A stretch of 64,000 nt of DNA from UBA1181 sp045226255 (GTDB taxonomy: Bacteria > Bacteroidota > Bacteroidia > Bacteroidales > Paludibacteraceae). The notes under the pieces were generated by a model that worked only from the letters and a program-made list of their open reading frames with translations, did no database searches and was not told where the DNA came from. The position numbers were made by a program, and so were the translations under genes. Position 1 is the stretch's first letter. Each line of letters begins with the position of its first letter. This document shows, piece after piece, positions 43,147-52,948 of this stretch. The stretch spans positions 1 through 64,000 of the forward strand of contig JBGVCG010000011.1 in assembly GCA_045226255.1 (NCBI GenBank), written 5' to 3'.

Positions 43147-45330
43147 TCAAAGTATTACCTTCACACTCTTCGCCTCTGTCTTAACAACGAACATTCCCTC
43201 CGCAGGCAAGACGAAACGGATGGTTTCGCCGCTCTTTCCCTGTGCGGCACGCAACAATTTACCGTTGAGGTCATATACCTCGATACGGCCCTCAGCGCCA
43301 CGGACAAAGAGGGTACGGCCTTCGGTCCAGATGGTGAAGTCGGTTGAGGAGAAGTTCTCCGTGCCGACATACCCAAAGGCTTTCACGTTCCATCCTTGAG
43401 GGATTCTCTGTGGACCATACTCCTCTGGCAACGCTTCCGGACAAACGAAGGTGCCGGTAGGGGCAACGTCAGCGACCCATCCCATATATGTGGTATCACA
43501 CGGAGTATCATCGTCTAACCTCGTGGAACATTCGAGAAGTAATTCAGGCCATTGGGTGAAATTCACCTTGATGTAAGAAAGGTTGGAACACTCCTTGAAC
43601 ATCTGCATGTAGCAATTCCTAGCCAATGTAGTGGCAGGGAGTTCAGGCGCTTCAGTCAGGCTAGCACACCCCAAAAACATTCCGACATAACACTCCTCGG
43701 CCAATGTGGTAGCGGGAAGTTTAGGTGCCTGTGTCAGGCTGGTACAATTAGAGAACATTCCGGCATAACACTCCTCAGCCAATGTGGTAGCAGACAATTC
43801 GGGCGCCTGCATCAAGCTAGAGCAACGATCGAACATCATTCTGTAGCAATTCTTATCCAACTCCGTGGCAGGCAATTCAGGCGCCTGCGTCAAGCTAGAA
43901 CATTCCGAGAACATTCTCGCATAGCAATACTCAGCCAATGTGGTAGCAGGCAATTCAGGCGCCTGCGTCAGGCTTGTACATTCAGCGAACATCCCCATAT
44001 AGCAACCCTCCTCCAATGTTGTGGCAGGGAGCTTAGGCGCTTTTGTCAAACCGGAACAACGCTCGAACATTCCACGGTAGCAATACCTGGACAACTGGGT
44101 GGCAGGCAACTTAGGCGCCTGCGTCAGGCTCGAACATCCAGCAAATAGGTTGAAGAAACCAGAACTGTCCGGAATCGTCACGCTCTCGCCCGTATTGTCA
44201 ATCAAGCTCATCACACTTCCGCTGGCGGCGATGGAGCCAGTCATCTGAAAATAAGTGTAGTTTGACAAATCCTTCGAGAATCCATGCGGGTTGTCACCTC
44301 TCAGCAAAGCCTTGTCACCTTTTTTAGCCAAAAGAATTGATTCACGAACAGGGAGGGTATCCCATGTTTCTCCGTTATCCAAAGAATACTGTATGTCAGG
44401 AATGTCTTGTCTGCTGACAACATCAAGTTCATTGGAAATACTGAAGGTGGAACTATCCGTCTCCGCAGTGAAGGTGAGATAGTTGTTACCTGTTTCAGCA
44501 AGATATTTCACGGCCCATCCCTCCGGAATTTTGTTTGAGCCATACTCTTCTGACAAATCCTCCGGACAGATGAAGGTACCGGTCGGAGCGACGTCATCCA
44601 CCCAGTCATAACACTCCGGCCATTCGGTGAAATTCACCCTAATTTCGGAAAGACTGGTACAGCCACTAAACATCTTCGTATAGGATTCCTCATTGTCAAA
44701 TTCAGAATCGGCAAAAGCGAACAATTCAGGGGTTTTTGTCAGGCTAGTACAACCCTCAAACATTTTATTGTAACAGCCAAATCTCGCTTGCGTAGCAGGT
44801 AATGTTTTGGGTGCTTGCGTCAAGTTGGTGCAACCGCTAAACATTTCGAAGTAGCAATTCTCGGTTAGCTCTGTAGCTGGGAGGTCTGGAGCTTTTGTCA
44901 AGCTGGTGCAATCCTTAAATAAATATTCAAAAGGAAGAGCTTCCAAACTTTCTCCTGTTGTGTCGATTAAGGTCTGGATGTTTCCGCTGGCGGCAATGGA
45001 ACCTGTCATGACGAACTGCACATAGTGCTGGAACTCAGGAGAGAGGCCATAAGAGTTGTTACCCCTCAACAATACCTTGTCACCTTTCTTCTCCAAGACA
45101 ACAGGGTCACCGGTCGGGAACTGGAAGTCGATCCATGTCTGACCACTATCCAAAGAGTATTGCATACTCGGCGGATTATCCGCAAACTCGGTGTTCTCCT
45201 CAATGTAAGGTTTCAGCTCTGGGTAAAATGAGGAGTTGTCTTCCTCAGCGGTGAAGGTAAGGTAGTCGGCCGCAGAGGCTAGGCAGCAAGCGCCCAGCAA
45301 CATAAAAAGTAGTGTGAATCGTTTTATCAT
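43147..45330 (-). CDS. secreted cysteine-containing LRR-like surface protein B
   Basis: The protein has 727 residues; the ATG at 45330 (MIKRFTLLFMLLGACCLASAA) is preferred to a GTG two codons earlier. There are two blocks of the same plan as protein A: beta domain DYLTFTAEEDNSSF..., then 23-residue repeats LTQAPELPATTLAEECYxGMF, then WVADVAPTGTFVCP. The C-terminal 75 residues (GRIEVYDLNGKLLRAAQGKS, GMFVVKTEAKSVKVIL) are almost identical to those of protein A. Each repeat has one or two Cys at fixed positions. It is read from a good promoter at 45453-45422. A role in adhesion is inference. Confidence 0.82.
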   Translation of the reverse strand: MIKRFTLLFMLLGACCLASAADYLTFTAEEDNSSFYPELKPYIEENTEFADNPPSMQYSLDSGQTWIDFQFPTGDPVVLEKKGDKVLLRGNNSYGLSPEFQHYVQFVMTGSIAASGNIQTLIDTTGESLEALPFEYLFKDCTSLTKAPDLPATELTENCYFEMFSGCTNLTQAPKTLPATQARFGCYNKMFEGCTSLTKTPELFAFADSEFDNEESYTKMFSGCTSLSEIRVNFTEWPECYDWVDDVAPTGTFICPEDLSEEYGSNKIPEGWAVKYLAETGNNYLTFTAETDSSTFSISNELDVVSRQDIPDIQYSLDNGETWDTLPVRESILLAKKGDKALLRGDNPHGFSKDLSNYTYFQMTGSIAASGSVMSLIDNTGESVTIPDSSGFFNLFAGCSSLTQAPKLPATQLSRYCYRGMFERCSGLTKAPKLPATTLEEGCYMGMFAECTSLTQAPELPATTLAEYCYARMFSECSSLTQAPELPATELDKNCYRMMFDRCSSLMQAPELSATTLAEECYAGMFSNCTSLTQAPKLPATTLAEECYVGMFLGCASLTEAPELPATTLARNCYMQMFKECSNLSYIKVNFTQWPELLLECSTRLDDDTPCDTTYMGWVADVAPTGTFVCPEALPEEYGPQRIPQGWNVKAFGYVGTENFSSTDFTIWTEGRTLFVRGAEGRIEVYDLNGKLLRAAQGKSGETIRFVLPAEGMFVVKTEAKSVKVIL

Positions 45331-45421
45331 AAGCACCCATGATTTAATTGTTTATACTATATTTTTACAGATAGATTACACAAGTGTAACCACCCATATG
45401 AGTTTTATTCTAAGTATTTGA

Positions 45422-45453
45422 CAAATATAGCGGTTTTTAGTTCGTTTTGTAAA
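45422..45453 (-). promoter_or_regulatory. promoter of LRR gene B
   Basis: On the minus strand TTTA (45453-45450), a 20-base spacer and TATATTTG (45429-45422). The -7 box is exact and the -33 box has one mismatch. Transcription would begin near 45415, about 85 bases before the ATG. Confidence 0.6.
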
Positions 45454-45517
45454 ATATATCATTGTAAAGTTTCGCTACGGGATATACTATTTGACAATTT
45501 ACGATTGGAGGTTTCAA

Positions 45518-45543
45518 AATTGACTACGTCGAACTGACGTTTC
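45518..45543 (-). repeat. 26-bp dispersed hairpin element, copy 4 (inverted)
   Basis: It is the exact reverse complement of the element at 10938-10963, 34.5 kb away. It lies 22 bases downstream of the tamL stop codon, the same position relative to a gene end as the serpin copies. Confidence 0.8.
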
Positions 45544-45565
45544 AAAATTCTTAATTCATAATTCC

Positions 45566-47872
45566 CTAGAACGGGTATCCCACCGCAAAGTGGAAGGCGA
45601 AATTATCCTTGAACCTAGGGTGCGTGACCACCCATTTGCTCTTTCCCGCATTCTCTTCCGAAGGGTTTTCAGGATTGTACAATTGCATACCCGCATCGAA
45701 GCGTAGCACGAGGAAACTGAGGTTCGGGCGGATACCCATACCCCATGAAAGACCGAACTCTTTGTAGAAATCCGCAATGTTGAATTGCCCGTAAGGCTGG
45801 TTTTTGTAGGCCATGACGGTCCAGATGTTGCCGGCGTCGAGGAAGGTGGCCAATTCGAGGAAGGAAGAGAGCTTGAGCCTATGCTCCACGTTGAACACCA
45901 GCTTGACATCACCCGTCCGCTGGAGGAAGTCTGAATTCACATTCGAACGGTAACGGCCTGGACCTAAGGTACGGGTGCTCCATCCCCTGACGGTGTTCGC
46001 CCCGCCCGCGAAGAAACGTTGTTCGTACGGTAGAATGTCGGAGTTGAGGTATGGACAGGCGAAGCCGAAATCAGCATGCAACACCACCTGGTTGTTCCGT
46101 TTGGTCAGGAAGACCTTGGAGACGTCGAAGGTGGTCTTCACGTATTGGGCGAAAGGGGTGTCAAAGATCATGTATTTACTGCTACTTCCCTCGTCGGAAC
46201 CCTCGACAGGCTTCTTATCCACGCCTGTCACCGCACATACCGCGAAAGGCAACGTACCCGCCATTTCAATGCCTCCACGTAACGTATAACCATTGCCGGC
46301 GCTACTTCCTTTCCGATGGCTCGAATAGGAGAACGAATAGGAGGTGCGGGTGATGAATTGGTCCATGTAGCTCTCCTTCAGCAAGGCGTTCTTCCCTCGC
46401 TCCAGGTAGGAGGCAAACCAGTCGGACATATCCCTCGTGATGACATAGTTGATGTTGTAGAGGTCGAACGTGTGCGACATGCGCTGGCGGTGGCTCTTCC
46501 AACCATATCCCCAATCGAGTCCCACGAAACGTCGGTTATACTCCGGACGGTTCTGCCAATTGATGCTGGCGGAGAAATTGGTCGAGGATCCCACCTGCTT
46601 CTTGTATTTCTCCGGCAAAAGTCCGAAGATAATGCGAGGATAGGAGATGGAGGCTTCCACTCCATACTCGTAGAAGTTGTTCGAGAGCAGCTGGACACCA
46701 TCGGCACGGCTACTGATATGTTCGTAGGCACCGTTCAGCTTGATGCGGAACGTCTCAGAGCCCTTGAAGATGTTCTTGTTGGAGAAGGAGATGTAGCTCG
46801 CCACACCTAAGTCACCCGCATTGTTCGTACCGTCGACACCGAACTGGAAGTAGTAGATATTGGCGGGGGATAGGTTGACGTGCGCATCCAACAATGCACT
46901 ATCGCCCGGCACAGGCGTGAAACTAATGTTCACCTGCTCCACCGCACTCAGGGAATTGAGCGAGGAGTGGGTCTTCTCCAGCAATAGGTCACTGTAATAA
47001 CGTCCCGAACGGATGAAGTTGTTGTAGTAGAGGATGGAAGGGCGAATGAAGGTCTCTTCGCCGCGAACCACCTTGATCCGTTTGTAATCAACCGTGTCGA
47101 TGCCTCGGCTGTAGGAGTTGTTGATGATGACGTTTCTGACACGGTAACGCACCAGGGAAGGGTCCACGCCCGTCAGCGAGTCGATGGCCTTCGTAGGGCG
47201 GTATTTCAGGGCGACATCCACCTGATGGTTACCCACCGTCGTGTCCACCAGGAAGTAAAGGTTGTCCTTGCTGATGTTATAGTAGCCTTGGTTGCGGACG
47301 TGAGAGATGATGCCGGCGGTTGATTCGTCTAGCTTGGCAGCGACAAAAGGCTCGTCCTTGGCGAACTCCAGCCAGCGGTGCACGATCTTATAATCCACGA
47401 TGTTTCGTAGCTCGGAGGAGTCGATTGCATTCTCCGAGTTGCGGATGGTATATTGGGTGTTTTCTTTCAGACAATAGGTGAGATAGGCCTTCTTCCCCTT
47501 TTTCGTCATGCAGTGACCGACCTGCGCGTTCAGATAGCCTAGGTTGTTCAGCTCCTTGCGCATTTGGGTCTCTGTCTTGAGCGTCAGATCCTCCGCATAG
47601 ATGACCGGTGCGCTACCGATTTTCCACAGGAGTCTGTTCATCCATTTCGTGGAGTCCCTGCCGGAGAGGGAATAGATGTGCAGTCCGAAGCGGGAGGCGG
47701 GTTTCTGACGAAGGAGGTTCTCGAATTGTCCGGGATAGACCTTCCCGTCGATCGACTCGATCTCCACGTCCCTGAGCAGGTATTCACCTTCCGGCACATA
47801 CTTCGTGGAACGACAGGCCGTGAGTGTCAGCAACACGGCAATGGCACAGACTACCATCCTACTATTCACCAT
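45566..47872 (-). CDS. tamL: TamL, BamA/TamA-type outer-membrane lipoprotein
   Basis: The protein has 768 residues. The N-terminus MVVCAIAVLLTLTACRSTKYVPEG has a lipobox (LTAC), which distinguishes the Bacteroidota TamL from TamA. POTRA-like segments fill about residues 30-330. The C-terminal 400 residues are the 16-strand Omp85 barrel, with RFFAGGANTVRGWSTRTLGPG carrying the conserved VRGW loop-6 motif, and the chain ends in an aromatic residue (GYPF). With TamB it forms a complex that spans the periplasm and helps insert or supply outer-membrane material. Starts at 47878, 47872 and 47857 are all possible; those at 47878 and 47872 overlap the tamB stop, suggesting coupling. Confidence 0.88.
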   Translation of the reverse strand: MVNSRMVVCAIAVLLTLTACRSTKYVPEGEYLLRDVEIESIDGKVYPGQFENLLRQKPASRFGLHIYSLSGRDSTKWMNRLLWKIGSAPVIYAEDLTLKTETQMRKELNNLGYLNAQVGHCMTKKGKKAYLTYCLKENTQYTIRNSENAIDSSELRNIVDYKIVHRWLEFAKDEPFVAAKLDESTAGIISHVRNQGYYNISKDNLYFLVDTTVGNHQVDVALKYRPTKAIDSLTGVDPSLVRYRVRNVIINNSYSRGIDTVDYKRIKVVRGEETFIRPSILYYNNFIRSGRYYSDLLLEKTHSSLNSLSAVEQVNISFTPVPGDSALLDAHVNLSPANIYYFQFGVDGTNNAGDLGVASYISFSNKNIFKGSETFRIKLNGAYEHISSRADGVQLLSNNFYEYGVEASISYPRIIFGLLPEKYKKQVGSSTNFSASINWQNRPEYNRRFVGLDWGYGWKSHRQRMSHTFDLYNINYVITRDMSDWFASYLERGKNALLKESYMDQFITRTSYSFSYSSHRKGSSAGNGYTLRGGIEMAGTLPFAVCAVTGVDKKPVEGSDEGSSSKYMIFDTPFAQYVKTTFDVSKVFLTKRNNQVVLHADFGFACPYLNSDILPYEQRFFAGGANTVRGWSTRTLGPGRYRSNVNSDFLQRTGDVKLVFNVEHRLKLSSFLELATFLDAGNIWTVMAYKNQPYGQFNIADFYKEFGLSWGMGIRPNLSFLVLRFDAGMQLYNPENPSEENAGKSKWVVTHPRFKDNFAFHFAVGYPF

Positions 47873-50800
47873 CCTCATCCCTCCTTTCTTCCTTGGCAAC
47901 CGTGTCACGTGGCGCCAATAGGTTGTTCCCGTAAGCATCCTTGCCGAAAGGCAGGAGTCCACGGAATGTCTTCGCCTCCTTGACAAAGACCACTCCGACG
48001 CCTTGCGTATTGCCGGAGGCACGGTAAAAATCATTGTTCGTGTGGTTATATGCTTTGAGCCTGACCACTTTTTTCTTGCCCAAGAGATATTCCGCGTCGA
48101 AGTCTCCCAAGAACGAGGAACCACTCTCCTCGTCGGCCGTCGCCTGCCGCTGATAGCCTAGATTGGTGCTGAGCAACAGCCTGTCGTTGAATAGTTTCGT
48201 GGAGACGGAGACGTTCATCTCCATGTCGGAGAAATCTTCCTGCGAGGAGGTGAATCCCGTACCGATGGTCACCTTATCGCCCAGGACGGAGGAGAGGGCG
48301 TTGTTCAAGGCGGAAGAGAGGGACGAGGAGGCCAATGAAGTGAGCATATCGCCCTGCGCCTGCTCGTCCGGCGCATAAAACATACCCAAGCCGATCAGGT
48401 AGGCGAACTCGCGGATCCGTATCTCGTCAGTCGTGATGATGCTGTTCACGTTCTGCGTCACGTTGTTGTCCGCCTTCGGCAAGGAGATGTCGTAGGTGAG
48501 GTTCATCTGCGAGAGCGACCCGGAGGCATGTACGCCGCAACGCACTGGCTGGCGGGTGGTGCTCAGTCCCATGCTCGTGAAGGTGCTGCTGAGCGTGGCG
48601 AGGTCGGCCGTCAGGTCGTATGAGGCGGTGGCGTCGAACTTCAGCTTCATCGGGTCACCGTTGAACTCCACATAGGCGCCTTGCTGGATCGTGAACTTCT
48701 TGGCTGGGATCTCGCTCAGCTTGACCTTCACGTAACCATTGTTCACCGTGTATCGGTTATAGATCGAGACGATTCCCTCGTTGTAGGTGACATGGAGGTT
48801 ACCGTTTCCGTTGACCATCGCCCCATCCGCCACGTTGACGAAGAAGGAGGCTTGGTCGGTCAGCCCCACCATGATGTCCGCCTCGATATTCAGCGGCGGC
48901 TCCTTCTCAGCGGCGGCAGAGTCCGCATCCTCCGCACCGGCAGGCTGGACGTAGACGATGTTGTCGTAGGTCTGCACCTCCGTCACTGTCTCCGGCAGGA
49001 CTATATTCAGTGAGGTCTTGTCACCATTGCTGAACTCGCCCGTCACCTTCATGTGCGTGTCCGTCCAGTTCAGGCGCAAGTCCTTGGCGTTCGCGTAGAA
49101 GACGCCATAGACGGTGTTCGACTTAGCTTTCGGATTGTTCAGCAAGAGGAAGTTGTCCATATTCACCAAGAGGTTATATTTGAACGATTGGAACTTGTCG
49201 TGGGAGATGTTGCCCCTGATTGTCAGCTTGTTACCATTATCATCTTTTATGGCGAAGCGGTCCATCCGTAGTTGGTTCTTCTTGAACTTGATGCTATCCG
49301 AGATGGAGTAGCCCACCCCTGTATAGTTGACCCGCATGTGGGAATTCTTCAGGAAGAGGAAGCCATCCAGGTCGGGGTCGGATATGCCCCCCTCCGCCAG
49401 GATACTGGCGCCGAGGAAACCACGCACTTCGCCCACATAGTCCGAGGCGAACGGCAGGAAGGTCTCCAGCGGTAGGGAGTCCATGGAAATCACCATCTTC
49501 ATCGTATTATCGGCAGGCATCACCACGCCCTGCACCTGCGCCAGACGTTTGCCCCTATCGCTTAGCGTTATTCTAGACAACACACCCTTCCGTTCATTGT
49601 GCCAACGCATATCCGCCACCAAGTCGCCGATGCGTATGCCATCGTAGACGATGCTGTCGAGGCGTAATCCATTGGTCTGGAAGCGCATCTTCTCACCCGT
49701 CAACGCAGAGGCGCGTACCACTCCGTTTAGAGAGCAACGTAGCGGGATATGTTTTCGGGCGAAGGCGGAAAGGATCGGCTCCAAATCCACATGGTCGAAG
49801 CGGGCACTCAGCGTGTCGCTCAGCTCGTCGGAAACGATACCCCCGACGTCCATGAGGAGATTGCCATCCATGGTGACACCCACGTTCTTCACGCTTATCT
49901 TCTCACCTATCTGTCGCACATCGGCTGGAGATAATCCGAAGTGATGCCCCGTTAATATCCATTCGGACTGTAGGGTGGAGAGGCACATGTTGAACTCATC
50001 GGCACCCCGCTTCTCGGAATGGATCACGAAAGGAAGCACCCCTCTCAGCATCGAGGTATCCGGCAAGGTGGTGAGCGCCAACCGTCCGTCCATCCTGTTC
50101 TGTGCGATGGAAGAGCGCAAATGCATATCCAGCATAGCAGCTCCATTGGAGGCGGATGAGTCGGCTATCAGGTCGGCGTAGAGGCCCATCTTCGTGCCAT
50201 CCGCATCCACGGCCAGTTTAATGTCACGTAGCGTGGAGGTTCCGCTGCGGAAGTAAGGCAGTTCCAGTTTCATGTCCAACGAATTGTCCGGGGCGGAAAG
50301 CCTACCCGAAAGGGAAGCCCCCTCCTGCAAGGAGATGTCTTGTCCGATGAAACGCATGAGGTCCTCCACCTCCTTCACCTTCAGGTTGAAGGCGAAACGG
50401 TTCTCCTTGCCTCCCTCCGGCACCTCCATCTTCAGGAAGAGGTGGGGCCAATAGGAGCGCACCACACCCATCATCGAAGGGTAAATATCCGCGAAATCAT
50501 AATGTCCTTTCAGGTCAACGTCCAAGGCGGGCGAGGAGAAGTAGAGATGTCTCGTGCCATCCGCCAAGGCCACGTGGCGGGCGACGGATGGTTGGCTCCA
50601 GATGATATGGGCGGAGTCACTGCTTAGGTTGAGGCTATCGATGGCCACCTCTCCAAGGAGTGTATTGAGGTCCGTCACACGGGCGGAGAGCGCCACGTCG
50701 ATGCGCGCGTTGCCAAGCGAGTCTGCGAGATGGGTAGCTTGTGGCGAGAAGTGGCGGATCACCGTCGCTACAGCGAAACGGGGCACTTCGTCCGTCAAGG

Positions 50801-52304
50801 CCGCAGCCTCCACCTTCGCGTTGCAGAAAAGGTTAGGGTCACGGACCTCCACGAAGGAGGAGAGTGAGTCCGTCGTGAAGTAATGGGCGTTGAGCCTCAA
50901 CGTGTCGTAGGCATAGCCCTTATAGGAGAAATCAGGGAGGCGGGCGACGAGGCGGGCGTCAGGCAAAGCCTCCATCTTCCAGTCCAGCTGGAGGTCCGCC
51001 GTCATCGACAAGCGCTTGAAATCACTCGAATGGAGGATGGAGTCCAGCGCCACATCCGTGAAGGAGGTGGAGAGGTCGCACCCTAAATAGCTGTCCCGGT
51101 TCACATACCGCAGCGTTCCGTCCAGGGCGAGGGAAGCCAGCGTGGAGGCTAGGTCTCCCTTCAGTTTCGCATTCGCCAAAGGACCATCGAGCTGGAGCTT
51201 CAGCTTCATAGGCAGATATTCGGAGAGCGTAGGATTAGGCTCCTTGCCGACCATCGTCATGATCCTATCCATGCCCTGTTTCGTCAGGGAGAGCTCGTCT
51301 ATGCGTAGCACGTAGGCGGTGGAGTCCCACGCTAGGCAATCCCCCATCTTCACGACAGGAGCGGAGAGATGGAGAAGGGATGGGTAATTAATCTTCAGGT
51401 TCTCCACATTCACGGCAGGGAACTTCCCGAAGGCGTGGAGTGACAAGGCGGTGGAATCCTTCATGCAGGCGAACATCGGCACGAAGCACCGCAGGTCCGC
51501 CAAGGAGAATGAGTCGGAGGAGAAGGTGACGTCATAGTTGAGGTCATCCAATGAGCCTTCCCCCTTCAAGGCGAGTTGGCTCTTCGGCAAGGAGAGCGCC
51601 AACGAAGGCAGGGAGAGTTTGTTATCCTCCAGCGTAGCCTCCAACGCTAAGTTCTCCACCCGCAGCCCAGACTTTTCAGCAAGGGAGAGCGCCTCCACCT
51701 CCACCTCGATAGCCCCCTTAGGAGACAAGGCGAAGAAGGCGTCCAAGCATAGGTTGGAGCAATCGATATGCGAGGCATTGAAGAGATCGGGCGTCTCCTC
51801 GGCGGAGCGCACGTCATAGGTCACCCGACCGTTTTTCAGGACGATCGATTTGATTGTCAAGGCGAAAGGATCAGCCTGAGGTTTCTCCTCCTTAGGCTCA
51901 TCGCTCGCGAAAGCGTCGATCAGGAATTGGAAATTGAAGGCGGAGGAATCCGTCTCCTTGTGGATATGGGCGACAAAGTCATCCAACTCCACCTTTTTGA
52001 TTTTCAGGTTATTAATATTCAGGAGGGCATGCAGGTTGATGTCCGCCTTGATTTTGTCCGCGAAGAGCAGCGTATCCCCCTGCTGGTCCTCCACGTAGAG
52101 CCCCTCCACGAAGAAGCCGTTGAGGAGGTCGAAGCCAATATAACCGAGGGAGAGTTCCGTGTTGGTCCTCTCCCTCAGCCAGTTTTCTCCGTATGAAATC
52201 AGTGATTTCTGCACACTCTTGTTGCTCAGCAAAGCCACCACAATGATATTCAAGACAAGAATAACAGCGATGACCAGCAAGAATATGCGGAACGCCTTTT
52301 TCAC
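47862..52304 (-). CDS. tamB: TamB, translocation and assembly module inner-membrane protein
   Basis: The protein has 1480 residues. An N-terminal membrane helix (FLLVIAVILVLNIIVVALL) is followed by an AsmA-like start (LSLGYIGFDLLNGFFVEGLYV) and a long repetitive beta structure with the hydrophobic alternation of bridge-type (RBG) lipid-transfer proteins. The last 400 residues are the TamB C-terminal domain (DUF490): NIVLPETVTEVQTYDNIV, GNLHVTYNEGIVSIYNRYTV, and GVHASGSLSQMNLTYDISLP. The start codon is GTG, with no ATG near. It lies 11 bases behind the lipoprotein gene and overlaps tamL. Confidence 0.92.
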   Translation of the reverse strand: MKKAFRIFLLVIAVILVLNIIVVALLSNKSVQKSLISYGENWLRERTNTELSLGYIGFDLLNGFFVEGLYVEDQQGDTLLFADKIKADINLHALLNINNLKIKKVELDDFVAHIHKETDSSAFNFQFLIDAFASDEPKEEKPQADPFALTIKSIVLKNGRVTYDVRSAEETPDLFNASHIDCSNLCLDAFFALSPKGAIEVEVEALSLAEKSGLRVENLALEATLEDNKLSLPSLALSLPKSQLALKGEGSLDDLNYDVTFSSDSFSLADLRCFVPMFACMKDSTALSLHAFGKFPAVNVENLKINYPSLLHLSAPVVKMGDCLAWDSTAYVLRIDELSLTKQGMDRIMTMVGKEPNPTLSEYLPMKLKLQLDGPLANAKLKGDLASTLASLALDGTLRYVNRDSYLGCDLSTSFTDVALDSILHSSDFKRLSMTADLQLDWKMEALPDARLVARLPDFSYKGYAYDTLRLNAHYFTTDSLSSFVEVRDPNLFCNAKVEAAALTDEVPRFAVATVIRHFSPQATHLADSLGNARIDVALSARVTDLNTLLGEVAIDSLNLSSDSAHIIWSQPSVARHVALADGTRHLYFSSPALDVDLKGHYDFADIYPSMMGVVRSYWPHLFLKMEVPEGGKENRFAFNLKVKEVEDLMRFIGQDISLQEGASLSGRLSAPDNSLDMKLELPYFRSGTSTLRDIKLAVDADGTKMGLYADLIADSSASNGAAMLDMHLRSSIAQNRMDGRLALTTLPDTSMLRGVLPFVIHSEKRGADEFNMCLSTLQSEWILTGHHFGLSPADVRQIGEKISVKNVGVTMDGNLLMDVGGIVSDELSDTLSARFDHVDLEPILSAFARKHIPLRCSLNGVVRASALTGEKMRFQTNGLRLDSIVYDGIRIGDLVADMRWHNERKGVLSRITLSDRGKRLAQVQGVVMPADNTMKMVISMDSLPLETFLPFASDYVGEVRGFLGASILAEGGISDPDLDGFLFLKNSHMRVNYTGVGYSISDSIKFKKNQLRMDRFAIKDDNGNKLTIRGNISHDKFQSFKYNLLVNMDNFLLLNNPKAKSNTVYGVFYANAKDLRLNWTDTHMKVTGEFSNGDKTSLNIVLPETVTEVQTYDNIVYVQPAGAEDADSAAAEKEPPLNIEADIMVGLTDQASFFVNVADGAMVNGNGNLHVTYNEGIVSIYNRYTVNNGYVKVKLSEIPAKKFTIQQGAYVEFNGDPMKLKFDATASYDLTADLATLSSTFTSMGLSTTRQPVRCGVHASGSLSQMNLTYDISLPKADNNVTQNVNSIITTDEIRIREFAYLIGLGMFYAPDEQAQGDMLTSLASSSLSSALNNALSSVLGDKVTIGTGFTSSQEDFSDMEMNVSVSTKLFNDRLLLSTNLGYQRQATADEESGSSFLGDFDAEYLLGKKKVVRLKAYNHTNNDFYRASGNTQGVGVVFVKEAKTFRGLLPFGKDAYGNNLLAPRDTVAKEERRDEDGE

Positions 52305-52315
52305 CCGATGTAGTA

Positions 52316-52930
52316 TTATCTATTCTCGAAGTTTCCTCGTCCGATAACCACATCGAACCAGCCTTTCACCTCTCTTGAGAAGTAATGATAGCTATCATAT
52401 GGCATGTGATTATATCGGGAAGAATCAGGATACGTCAAATGGATGTCACCCGCTAGGATAACCGAATTACGATCCCCGTCGACGCCAATCAGCCTTGCGC
52501 GGTTAAATTTTAGCACGCCCGACTTGATGTTCAGGGTGTCCACATGGAAATCCTGCTTCCACAACACGAGAACACTATCCTCCTCGAAGTCCAAGGAGAC
52601 TTTATCCAAAGCTGTCACATCACCGAATTTCTCGATCTTCATAGAGTCCAACGGGAAGATAAATGAAAGCGTGCGACGATTCCTCTTCTTGTCCCATGAT
52701 GGGGAATGTCCGTCCATATCTCCATGCAAGGAGAAGCATACCTTGCCGTCCTCGACGACCAGACTAGAAGGTGCGTAGGCATCCCCTTCCGTGAATTTTC
52801 CATAATTCATTTCGATGTCGAACACATCTTTCCCGTTCTCCGTTTTTTCCAACTCTTCCTCCTCCGGCTCGTAGCAGGAGAAAGGCAAAAGGAGAAGTGC
52901 CGCCAAAAATATTTTATTGAACTTATTCAT
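52316..52930 (-). CDS. lipoprotein of unknown function
   Basis: The protein has 204 residues. MNKFNKIFLAALLLLPFSC ends in a lipobox (PFSC), and YEPEEEELEKTE directly after the Cys is the acidic kind of sequence that acts as a surface-export signal for lipoproteins in this phylum. The rest is a beta-rich domain of about 180 residues with no motif I recognise. It is the third gene of the lipid kinase-barrel-lipoprotein-tamB-tamL operon, so it may be a partner or a client of the Tam complex (inference). Confidence 0.75.
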   Translation of the reverse strand: MNKFNKIFLAALLLLPFSCYEPEEEELEKTENGKDVFDIEMNYGKFTEGDAYAPSSLVVEDGKVCFSLHGDMDGHSPSWDKKRNRRTLSFIFPLDSMKIEKFGDVTALDKVSLDFEEDSVLVLWKQDFHVDTLNIKSGVLKFNRARLIGVDGDRNSVILAGDIHLTYPDSSRYNHMPYDSYHYFSREVKGWFDVVIGRGNFENR

Positions 52931-52948
52931 AACTTACAATGTTTAAAA

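Noticed and set aside
40428..44100. Regular 69-base periodicity that could look like a CRISPR array or satellite
   Set aside because: The period equals 23 codons and stays in frame with the LRR-like repeats of the two surface proteins on the minus strand; there are no constant repeats separated by unique spacers.
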